DNA of 64,000 bases from UBA4285 sp050944355 (GTDB lineage: Bacteria > Bacillota > Clostridia > Lachnospirales > Lachnospiraceae). The position numbers and the translations under genes are program-made. The notes under the pieces are model-generated. The model had not been told where the DNA came from. It ran no database searches and worked only from the letters and a program-made list of their open reading frames with translations. Below, piece by piece: positions 42,460 through 50,146 of the stretch (position 1 is the first letter of the stretch; each line of letters opens with the position of its first letter). The stretch covers positions 1 through 64,000 of the forward strand of contig JBMNQX010000007.1 of the NCBI GenBank assembly GCA_050944355.1, written 5' to 3'.

Positions 42460-44607
42460 ATGAATATGGCTGAGCAGGAACACAGAGCAGTCCGGATGGG
42501 TATCGACGTAGGCGGTACTTACACGAAGTGCGTGGCGATGGACAACATCACGCACGAGATCATCGGCAAGAACGAAGTCAAGACGACGCATGATCACAAA
42601 GACGGCGTTGCGGCCGGCGTAGTTCAGAGTTTCAAGAATTGTATGAAGGAAAACAACATCCGCCCTGAGGATGTTGTATTCGTAGCCCATTCTACGACAC
42701 AGGCTACGAACGCTTTCATCGAAGGCGATGTTTCCCCGGTCGGCGTCATCGGCGTGGCCGGCGGCGGCCTTGAAGGCCTTCTCGCGAAGAGACAGCTGGC
42801 TCTCAAGGATATCGTCCTGGATCCGAAGACCGAAAAGGTCATCAAGATCTACAACGCCTACATAAAGAAGAAGGAGCTGACTGAAGAGAAGATCAATCAG
42901 TCCGTCGACGAGCTGATCAAGGACGGGGCCAAGGTTCTGGTAGCGTCCATGGCCTTCGGCGTAGACTCGATGGCCGAGGAACAGATGATTCACGACGTGG
43001 CCATCAAGAAGGGCCTTCCTGTTACGATGGCGTCGGATATCACAAAGCTGTACGGCCTGACAAGACGTACCCGCACGGCGGCCATCAACGCGTCGATTCT
43101 GCCGAAGATGATTGCCACCGCGGATGCGACAGAGAAATCTGTCCGCGAGGCGGGCGTAACCGTTCCGCTCATGATCATGAGAGGCGACGGCGGTGTCATG
43201 GAGATCAATGAGATGAGAAAGCGCCCGATTCTGACGGCTCTTTCCGGCCCGGCGGCTTCCGTCATGGGCTCTCTTATGTATCTGCGCGCTTCCAACGCCA
43301 TTTATTTCGAAGTAGGCGGCACGACGACCAATATCGGTGTCATCAAGAACGGCCGTCCGGGCGTTGACTACGCGAGAATCGGCGGCCACGACACATACAT
43401 CAGCTCTCTGGATGTTCGAATCCTCGGCTGCGCCGGCGGTTCCATGGTCCGCATCAATGACCATGAGGTTGTCGATGTAGGCCCGCGTTCCGCTCATATC
43501 GCAGGCTGCGAGTACGCATGCTTCACACCGGAAGAGGAGATTGTCGATCCGCAGATCGAACTGGTGAGCCCGAAGCCGGGCGACCCGGATGATTATGTAG
43601 TCATCCGTCTGAAGAGTGGCAAGAGAATCTGCTTCACGAATACCGACGCTGCCAACGTTCTCGGCCTTGTCGACGAGAAGTATTTCGCACACGGCAACGC
43701 GAACGCGGCCCGCAAGGCTATGCAGCCGGTTGCTGACAAGCTCGGCATTACCGTTGAAGACCTGGCTACACAGATCCTCGAGAAGGACTATGAGAAGGTA
43801 AGCGACTGCATCAATTCGCTCGCCGAGAAGTATCAGCTCGACCACGACGCAATGCGTCTTGTAGGATGCGGCGGCGGCGCGGCGTCACTCGTTCCGTACT
43901 GCGCAAAGAAGATGAATCTTCAGTATTCCATTCCGGAGAACGCCGAGGTTATTTCTTCTATCGGCGTTGCGCTTTCCATGGTACGTGATGTCGTTGAGCG
44001 TGTTATCCCGAATCCGTCTCAGGAAGATATCCGTCAGCTGAAGAAGGAAGCGACCGATGCGGCTATCAGTTCGGGCGCCGCTCCGGATACTGTCGAAGTA
44101 CACGTAGAGATCGATGCGCAGACCAGCAAGGTGACGGCTATCGCGACCGGTTCCACCGAAGTCAAGACGACCGATCTTCTGAAGGAGTGCACGGACGAAG
44201 AGGCCGAGCAGCTCGCAAAGGAAGACTTCGGCCCGAAGGTAAGCGATATCGAGATGGTTGCGAAGACCGACAAGTTCTATGTATTCCAGGGCAAGAGAGA
44301 CGACAAGAAACCTGTCCGTATTGTCGACCAGAAGGGCTTCATCAAGGTTCAGGCATCGGATGCCATGGTCAAGAAGTGCAAAGTTTCCGAGTATGTGGAC
44401 GTCGTATCCCAGATGTGGGAGGAAGGCGCCATCTTCAAGACCGACTCCATCATCCGTCCGGATTACTTCATCTGCTTCGGACCGAGAGTTGCGGACTACA
44501 GTGCCGTTGACCTTGAGCAGATCAAACTGCTGATGGATCTGGATCTGGGAGACCGCGAGCCGGACGAAGAGATTCTGGTTGTCGGCGCATTAAACGACGT
44601 TGGCTGA
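42460..44607 (+). CDS. Hydantoinase/oxoprolinase family protein (HyuA-like)
   Basis: A 715-residue ASKHA-fold enzyme. The two phosphate-binding motifs are MGIDVGGTYTKCVAMD at the start and FEVGGTTTNIGVI near residue 285. In most family members these read GGTFTD and GGTSTD, so two acidic residues are replaced by Lys and Asn. The usual HyuB-type partner is absent. Such proteins use ATP to open cyclic amides or carboxylate ketones. Either ATG 42460 or ATG 42466 may be the start; AGGAAAGGAA is better spaced for the second. It is next to an HExxH protein and a DlgD-like reductase. The substrate is unknown. Confidence 0.83.
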   Translation: MNMAEQEHRAVRMGIDVGGTYTKCVAMDNITHEIIGKNEVKTTHDHKDGVAAGVVQSFKNCMKENNIRPEDVVFVAHSTTQATNAFIEGDVSPVGVIGVAGGGLEGLLAKRQLALKDIVLDPKTEKVIKIYNAYIKKKELTEEKINQSVDELIKDGAKVLVASMAFGVDSMAEEQMIHDVAIKKGLPVTMASDITKLYGLTRRTRTAAINASILPKMIATADATEKSVREAGVTVPLMIMRGDGGVMEINEMRKRPILTALSGPAASVMGSLMYLRASNAIYFEVGGTTTNIGVIKNGRPGVDYARIGGHDTYISSLDVRILGCAGGSMVRINDHEVVDVGPRSAHIAGCEYACFTPEEEIVDPQIELVSPKPGDPDDYVVIRLKSGKRICFTNTDAANVLGLVDEKYFAHGNANAARKAMQPVADKLGITVEDLATQILEKDYEKVSDCINSLAEKYQLDHDAMRLVGCGGGAASLVPYCAKKMNLQYSIPENAEVISSIGVALSMVRDVVERVIPNPSQEDIRQLKKEATDAAISSGAAPDTVEVHVEIDAQTSKVTAIATGSTEVKTTDLLKECTDEEAEQLAKEDFGPKVSDIEMVAKTDKFYVFQGKRDDKKPVRIVDQKGFIKVQASDAMVKKCKVSEYVDVVSQMWEEGAIFKTDSIIRPDYFICFGPRVADYSAVDLEQIKLLMDLDLGDREPDEEILVVGALNDVG

Positions 44608-44632
44608 TGAGGAGTTATAAAGGCTGCCGGTG

Positions 44633-45460
44633 ATGACGAAGGAAGATATAAAAAAATACTTGAAGCCGATCGCTGACGGCCTTTTTGGAAAACAGCACCG
44701 GGTTTCGTATGAGAGACCGCATTTCAAGATCCGGGAACTCAATCCGATGCTGAGGGACCTTGTACAGATCGAACCGGAAGCGTGGTTCCGGTATGCATTT
44801 TCCAGGGAACCGATCAACGGTAAGTTCAACGACGGGCAGCGGAAAGACTGGATGCGAAAATCCATTGAATGTGGAAAAGAGTATGCCAGAAAGACCGCTG
44901 AGGAATACGGAACGCGCGACAGCATAAAAATTGCGCAGAAGATGGGCATGAATATCACATACCCGGACTTCCCCGACAAGACGGACCGCGTGACATTTGC
45001 CGAGTATACGGAGCCGAACAACATAAAGATTTTTATGGATGCGGTGAAGAAGGCTGACAAACTGCTGCAGGATCCGGAGACGGCGGAAATTCTGACGGAT
45101 AAGCTGAATGTTCCGAAAACGCTCCTGGCTCATGAACTGTTTCACAATATCGAGGAAGAGAACAAAGACACGATTTTCACGCGGACCGAGAAATTCCGTC
45201 TCTGGTCTGTCGGCAAGGTGCACAATGATTCCAATATCATTGCACTGAGCGAGATTGCGGCTATGTCTTTTTCACAGGAATTGAATGAGCTTCCGTATTC
45301 GACCTATGTGCTGGACATGTTTCTGGTATACGGCTACTCGCCGGAAGAGGCGAGCGGTCTTTACGAAGAGATGATGGAGGACGCCGGCAGAAAAATTGAG
45401 GATTCCGGCGATTCCGCTGAAGAGTCTCAAAAGAAAATCAGTCAGGAGGAACAGACGTGA
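44633..45460 (+). CDS. Putative HExxH metalloprotein of the hydantoinase cluster
   Basis: A 275-residue soluble protein of no family I recognise. It has a clear zincin-type motif in LLAHELFHNIEE near residue 168, with later Glu residues (SEIAAMSFSQEL near 213) that could give a third ligand. The N-terminal half is basic and helical. The start may be ATG 44633 or the GTG just before it. Its stop overlaps the GTG start of the next gene by four bases. It lies between HyuA-like and DlgD-like genes, so a hydrolase step of the same pathway is possible, but this is inference. Confidence 0.6.
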   Translation: MTKEDIKKYLKPIADGLFGKQHRVSYERPHFKIRELNPMLRDLVQIEPEAWFRYAFSREPINGKFNDGQRKDWMRKSIECGKEYARKTAEEYGTRDSIKIAQKMGMNITYPDFPDKTDRVTFAEYTEPNNIKIFMDAVKKADKLLQDPETAEILTDKLNVPKTLLAHELFHNIEEENKDTIFTRTEKFRLWSVGKVHNDSNIIALSEIAAMSFSQELNELPYSTYVLDMFLVYGYSPEEASGLYEEMMEDAGRKIEDSGDSAEESQKKISQEEQT

Positions 45461-46524
45461 GCAAGAGAGTACCGTTTGATGAAGTCAAAGCGACAGTTAA
45501 AAAAGCACTTCTGAATCTCGGACTCAGCGAAGAAGACGCGGAGCTCTGTGCGACGATTCATACACAGTCAAGTGCGGATGGCGTGGAGAGCCACGGACTC
45601 AACCGCATCCCGAGATTTGCCGATTATGTTCAGAAGGGATGGGTTGATATTCACGCGGAACCGGAACTGGTTGGCAAGAAAGGCGCCGCGGAAAATTACG
45701 ACGGTCATCTCGGAATCGGCGTGAAAAATGCTGTGTTCTGCGCTGACAGGGCAATGGAGCTCGCAAAAGAGCACGGCATCGGACTTGTGGCGCTGCGCAA
45801 CACGACACACTGGATGCGCGGCGGCGCGTATGCCTGGAGAATGGCGGAAAAAGGATTCCTCGGAATCAGCTGGATCAACACAGAGAGCTGCATGCCGATG
45901 TGGGGTTCGGATGAACCGGGTGTCGGCAACAACCCGTTCTGCATGGCAATTCCGAGAGAGAACGGCCCGATTGTCGTCGACATGGCAATGAGCCAGTACG
46001 CTTACGGCAAGCTCGGCGTATATCGTCTCGCCGGGAAGCAGCTTCCGTATCCGGGCGGTTTTGACGAGAACGGAAATCTGACGACGGATCCGGGCGCGAT
46101 TGAGAAGACCGGACGGATTCTTCCGACCGGCTACTGGAAGGGCACAAGCCTCGCGATTGCGCTTGACCTCGCGGCGGCGATGATCGCCAACGGTTTCTGC
46201 GGAACCGATATGGATATTCAGTCGAAGGGCAGCTGCACGGGATGCTGCCAGATCTTCATTGCCATCGATCCGTATATGTTCGGCGGCAAGGAAGAGCTGC
46301 AGAAGATGCTCGACAAGCGTGTCGCAGCGGCCGACGCCACCCATCCGATCGATCCGGCTCATCCGGTTCACTGCCCGGGCGAGAGCACAATTGCCCGCCG
46401 GAAAAAGTCCATGAAGGACGGCGTGAATGTGGATGAAAATGTCTGGGCTCAGGTTCAGAATCTCGCGGCCGGAAAGATGGATGTAGAAGACATCTCGGGC
46501 GTCGTGATCAAGAAAAAAGTCTGA
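45457..46524 (+). CDS. Malate/L-lactate dehydrogenase family reductase (DlgD/YiaK-like)
   Basis: A 355-residue NAD(P)H-dependent reductase of the Ldh_2 family. The catalytic His lies in VESHGLNRIPRF near residue 47, and the YiaK-like stretch NTTHWMRGGAYAW is near 114. MWGSDEPGVGNNPFCMAIP and GYWKGTSLAIALDLAAAM are also family landmarks. It starts with GTG 45457 behind AGGAGG. The closest known role is reduction of 2,3-diketo-L-gulonate; a YiaL-family gene follows, as in the enteric yia operon. This pairing supports a keto-sugar-acid substrate. Confidence 0.87.
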   Translation: MSKRVPFDEVKATVKKALLNLGLSEEDAELCATIHTQSSADGVESHGLNRIPRFADYVQKGWVDIHAEPELVGKKGAAENYDGHLGIGVKNAVFCADRAMELAKEHGIGLVALRNTTHWMRGGAYAWRMAEKGFLGISWINTESCMPMWGSDEPGVGNNPFCMAIPRENGPIVVDMAMSQYAYGKLGVYRLAGKQLPYPGGFDENGNLTTDPGAIEKTGRILPTGYWKGTSLAIALDLAAAMIANGFCGTDMDIQSKGSCTGCCQIFIAIDPYMFGGKEELQKMLDKRVAAADATHPIDPAHPVHCPGESTIARRKKSMKDGVNVDENVWAQVQNLAAGKMDVEDISGVVIKKKV

Positions 46525-46546
46525 TGGACAGTGGAGGAAATTACAA

Positions 46547-47002
46547 ATGTTCTTTTCCAATGTTTCGATAGCGGAAAAATACAACTATCTTGATGAAAGA
46601 TTTACCGCTGCTTATAAGTGGCTCCGGGAAACTGACATCAAGTCGCTTCCGGTGGGATCCTATCCGATCATGGGCGACAAAGTCGTCGCCAATGTTCAGG
46701 AGTATACCACGGACGTAAAAGAGAACCATCTCTTTGAATCTCACAAGAAATATTTCGATATCCAGTACATGGTGACCGGTCAGGAGATGTTCGGCGTGTG
46801 CAAGCAGGACGGACTGAAACTCAAGGAGAGCCACGAGGCTGACGATCTGTATTTCTATGAGGAACCGGAATTTTCCGGCGAGGTATATCTCGCGGAAGGC
46901 GATCTGATTGTCGTTGCTCCGGAGGACGCGCACAAGCCAAGATGTGCAGCCGGAAAGCCGCAGGCGGTCAAGAAGGTCGTTGTCAAGGTAGCTGTCGACT
47001 GA
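46547..47002 (+). CDS. YhcH/YjgK/YiaL family protein
   Basis: A 151-residue cupin-like protein. The family motif appears as ESHKKYFDIQYMVTGQEMFG near residue 65, and the metal-region as APEDAHKPRC near 122. A GGAGGAA site lies before the ATG. It follows a YiaK-like reductase by 22 bases, the same order as yiaK-yiaL. It probably acts on the sugar acid or its derivative in the cytosol. It differs clearly from the 172-residue relative at 38451-38969, so they are not recent copies. Confidence 0.86.
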   Translation: MFFSNVSIAEKYNYLDERFTAAYKWLRETDIKSLPVGSYPIMGDKVVANVQEYTTDVKENHLFESHKKYFDIQYMVTGQEMFGVCKQDGLKLKESHEADDLYFYEEPEFSGEVYLAEGDLIVVAPEDAHKPRCAAGKPQAVKKVVVKVAVD

Positions 47003-47056
47003 GCATTTTTCAGCCGATTCAAAAGTAAATCTGTAACTTATTAGGAGGACTTAAGT

Positions 47057-47749
47057 ATGCAGACAGTTTACGATTTCGGAAACGGGATGAGACTCATCGA
47101 TCTCTCCAAGCTGGTTGACCCGGCGACAGAGACAAGAAGATGCAAGCTGTATCGCTTTAACACAGGCGGTCCGATTCCGGATTTCCACACAAATGTCGAT
47201 ATCATGACACATCTCGGCACACATGCCGAGTGCCCGTATCATCACAATGATGACTGGCCGGATGTGACGGAAGTTCCGCTCACGACATTCATGGGCCGCG
47301 GCGTTTATGTCAACTTCCATGACACGGTAAAGCCGAACGGCCACATCACCGCCGCGGATCTTGACCGCGAGGCCAAGAAGGTAAAAGAGGGCGACATCGT
47401 AATCATCGATTCCGATTACAAGCTGAATCCGTTCACACCGGACACAAATACCGAGAAGGACCACAGACTGTTCGTAAACGCTGAGACAGCGGAGTGGTTC
47501 AAGAACAAGAAGGTAAAGGCAGTCGGCTTCGGCGACGGCGTTTCCATCGAGAACTGCAACGAGGATGTAAAGCCGTTCCACGATATTCTTCTTGCCGAGA
47601 ACATTATCTTCATCGAGGTTCTGAAGAATCTTGAGCAGCTGAAGAAGGATGTGTTCTTCATTTCCTTCGCGGCACTGCCGATCAAGGGCCTTGATTCCAG
47701 CCCGGTTCACGCATATGCGATCGAGGGCATCAAGGAGTTCTCAGAATAA
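47057..47749 (+). CDS. Cyclase-family metal-dependent hydrolase (kynurenine formamidase-like fold)
   Basis: A 230-residue protein with the family motif HLGTHAECPYHH near residue 55, whose His and Asp residues bind the catalytic metal. The C-terminal ALPIKGLDSSPVHAYAI is the usual end of the fold. Members open lactams or formamides or act on acids without a nucleophile. A TTAGGAGG site precedes the ATG. Its place between YiaL and a PanE-like gene suggests it opens a ring or amide in the pathway. Whether it acts with the HyuA-like protein is unknown. Confidence 0.84.
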   Translation: MQTVYDFGNGMRLIDLSKLVDPATETRRCKLYRFNTGGPIPDFHTNVDIMTHLGTHAECPYHHNDDWPDVTEVPLTTFMGRGVYVNFHDTVKPNGHITAADLDREAKKVKEGDIVIIDSDYKLNPFTPDTNTEKDHRLFVNAETAEWFKNKKVKAVGFGDGVSIENCNEDVKPFHDILLAENIIFIEVLKNLEQLKKDVFFISFAALPIKGLDSSPVHAYAIEGIKEFSE

Positions 47750-47822
47750 GGATTCTTTGAGTGTTCCCGGAGGCTTAACGCTTCCGGGAATTTCTTGCGT
47801 AATAGAAAGGAAATGAACGCAC

Positions 47823-48740
47823 ATGAAAATCGCGGTAATCGGCGCGGGCGCGATGGGGTCAATTTATGGCGGCCATCTTTCCCTGCACAATGATGTCTAC
47901 CTGATCGACACAAACCCGAAGGTTGTTGAGACGATCAATGAAAAAGGACTTAAGCTCCAGGAGAACGGCACGGACAACATTTACCATCCGAAGGCCATGA
48001 CTTCTTCGGAAGGACTGGAGAATGTCGATCTGATCATTCTTTTTGTGAAAGCTCTGTTTTCGAGGACGGCGCTTGCCGGCAACAAGAACCTGATCGGCAA
48101 GGACACATACGTTCTGACTCTGCAGAACGGCTCCGGCCACGAGGATATTCTCTCTGAATTTGTTCCGAAGGATCACATCATCATCGGGACGACGGAGGAC
48201 AACGGCGCGGTTCTGGATTTCGGATACATCCGTCACGGCGGCGTGGGCAACACAAATGTCGGCATGCTGGTCGAGGACAAAGAGGGCTTTCTGCCGAAGC
48301 TGAAGGAGTCATTTGACAGCTGCGGCTTCAAGACGCATATTCAGCCGAAAATCCAGCAGCTGATCTGGAACAAGCTGTTCACCAATGTTTCGCTGAGCGC
48401 CGTCACGGCTATTCTGCAGTGCGACATGGGCTACATCGCGGCAAATGAGTATGCCTGGAACCTGACAAAGGCTCTTCTGCACGAGGCAGTCGAAGTGGCG
48501 CACGCTCTCGGCCTTGAGGCCGACGAAGAGGAACTGGCCGAGAAGATTCACAAGACTTCCGAGATGTCGCCGAACGGCGTTACATCGATCCGCGCGGACA
48601 TCCGCAAGGGCAGAAAGACAGAAGTTGATACCATCAGCGGTTCTGTTGTGCGCGCGGCGAAGAAGGTCGGCGTGGCGGTTCCGGTTCAGGAATTTGCCGT
48701 GAATACGATTCACGCGCTGGAAGGCAGACCGAAGGATTAA
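47823..48740 (+). CDS. 2-dehydropantoate 2-reductase family protein (PanE/ApbA-like)
   Basis: A 305-residue ketoacid reductase. The NADP-binding AVIGAGAMGSIYGGHLS is at the N-terminus. The catalytic Lys is probably that of QQLIWNKLFTNVSLSA near residue 180, and a late Ser/Glu-containing segment (TSIRADIRKGRKTEVDTISG) matches the family. Pantothenate genes are not nearby, so another 2-keto acid is the likely substrate. An AAAGGAAA site lies before the ATG. A small hairpin-like stretch before it (47766-47790) may attenuate read-through. Confidence 0.82.
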   Translation: MKIAVIGAGAMGSIYGGHLSLHNDVYLIDTNPKVVETINEKGLKLQENGTDNIYHPKAMTSSEGLENVDLIILFVKALFSRTALAGNKNLIGKDTYVLTLQNGSGHEDILSEFVPKDHIIIGTTEDNGAVLDFGYIRHGGVGNTNVGMLVEDKEGFLPKLKESFDSCGFKTHIQPKIQQLIWNKLFTNVSLSAVTAILQCDMGYIAANEYAWNLTKALLHEAVEVAHALGLEADEEELAEKIHKTSEMSPNGVTSIRADIRKGRKTEVDTISGSVVRAAKKVGVAVPVQEFAVNTIHALEGRPKD

Positions 48741-48813
48741 GGATTTGGGGATTTCAGGCGCTTTCGTGAGTGCCTGAAGAAGCGGCACTGCGGGCTGCTT
48801 CAAAGGAGAACAA

Positions 48814-49878
48814 ATGGAAAAGATCAAGGCAGTACAGATTGTAAAACCGGGCGAGCTGAAGATTGTTGAGATGGATATGCCGCATATTGACGAGACGAAC
48901 AACGTCCTTGTCAAGATCAAGGCGTCCGGTCTCTGCGGTTCGGATGCCGGCATTTATCACGGCACGAACGCGGCGGCGACGTATCCGCGTGTCATCGGCC
49001 ATGAGATTGTCGGTGAGGTTGTTGAGACGGGACCGTCCGCGAAGAAGGTAAAGGTCGGAGACCGGGTCATCATCGATCAGGTTACCGCCTGCGGACACTG
49101 CTATGCCTGCCGCCACGGCCGTCCGAACGTGTGCCAGCACCTGCAGGTGCGCGGAGTTCATATCGACGGCGGATACCGGGAATACATGGCTGTTCCGGAC
49201 AAGGACTGCTATCTTCTTCCTGATTTTCTGCGCTATGTGGACGCCGTTCTCATCGAGCCGACGACGATCGCGTGCCAGGCCTGCAGCCGCGCGCAGATCG
49301 CAGAGGACGATGAGGTGCTGATCAACGGCCAGGGCGCTCTGGGGAGCCGAATGCTCTCGATTGTAAAGCTCTATCATCCGAAGAAGATCATCGTATCGGA
49401 TATCTTCGTCGAGAAGCTTGACGAGGCGCTGAAGAACGGCGCGGACGTAGCCATCAACCCGAAGAAGGAGAACTTCTTCGAGAAAATCAAGGATGTCACG
49501 ACGGACGGATATGGACCGACAGTTTCCATCGACTGCGCGTGCACGAAGGATTCTCTCGGAACACTCATCCAGGCGAGCGGCAACGCGGGCCGTGTCATTA
49601 CGATGGGCTTCACAACGACACCGACCGAAGTGACGAACTTCGGCATCACGGCGAAGGAACTCGATATCCGCGGCTCCAGACTTCAGAACCGCAAGTTCCA
49701 GCAGGTCATCGACCTGATCAACGAGGGCAAGGTCGATCTGGATCACAAGATCTCTCATGTCTGCGACTTCCGCGAGGCTCAGAGCGGCTTCGATTTCAAC
49801 GACACGCACGATCCGTCGATCCGCAAGATCGTATTCACCATGGAAGGCGAGCCGTACAAAGTCCGCAAGGATCAGTAA
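48814..49878 (+). CDS. Zn-dependent alcohol dehydrogenase (sugar-acid or polyol type)
   Basis: A 354-residue medium-chain dehydrogenase. Catalytic Zn ligands are Cys in SGLCGSDAG near residue 40 and HE in VIGHEIVG near 66. The structural Zn site is CGHCYACRHGRPNVC near 95. The nucleotide region is LINGQGALGSRML near 170. The closest known types are L-gulonate/L-galactonate 5-dehydrogenases (LgoD/RspB) and sorbitol dehydrogenases. It follows the PanE-like gene after 73 bases with an AAAGGAG site, and a terminator ends the run. It suggests that the cluster oxidises a hydroxyl group of a sugar acid. Confidence 0.86.
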   Translation: MEKIKAVQIVKPGELKIVEMDMPHIDETNNVLVKIKASGLCGSDAGIYHGTNAAATYPRVIGHEIVGEVVETGPSAKKVKVGDRVIIDQVTACGHCYACRHGRPNVCQHLQVRGVHIDGGYREYMAVPDKDCYLLPDFLRYVDAVLIEPTTIACQACSRAQIAEDDEVLINGQGALGSRMLSIVKLYHPKKIIVSDIFVEKLDEALKNGADVAINPKKENFFEKIKDVTTDGYGPTVSIDCACTKDSLGTLIQASGNAGRVITMGFTTTPTEVTNFGITAKELDIRGSRLQNRKFQQVIDLINEGKVDLDHKISHVCDFREAQSGFDFNDTHDPSIRKIVFTMEGEPYKVRKDQ

Positions 49879-49903
49879 ACTGTAAATTCACGACAAATGT
49901 AAG

Positions 49904-49958
49904 ACGGGGGCTGCTGCATTCATGCTTTTCGCACGGATGCGGAGGCCCCGTTATTTTT
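49904..49958 (+). terminator. Terminator of the hydantoinase cluster
   Basis: ACGGGGGCTGCTGCAT pairs with ATGCGGAGGCCCCGT (some mismatches), followed by TATTTTT on the plus strand. Confidence 0.75.
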
Positions 49959-50092
49959 ACCTTTGGGCGATTACCACCGCAACTCTCTGAGAAGGTGGAA
50001 GGCATCGGGGAAGCAAGAAAATGGCGGCATCAGATGCCAACCTGCATCGGAGTAACGGTCGCTGAAAAAAAGAAAATTTTTATTTTTCCATG

Positions 50093-50098
50093 TATAAT
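50093..50098 (+). promoter_or_regulatory. TATAAT box before the GH31 gene
   Basis: A consensus -10 box 49 bases before the GH31 start. No convincing -35 box is present; the region at that distance is a run of A and T. Confidence 0.4.
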
Positions 50099-50146
50099 GC
50101 AGGTATACATATGAGTGTACAGTTTTCACGTGGAAAGGAACAGTTC

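Noticed and set aside
42442..43845. Long antisense open frame opposite the HyuA-like gene
   Set aside because: It has no ribosome-binding site, the composition of a reverse-read coding strand and no recognised motif. The sense gene is clear. Similar antisense frames at 33676-34863 and 25310-26635 were rejected for the same reason.
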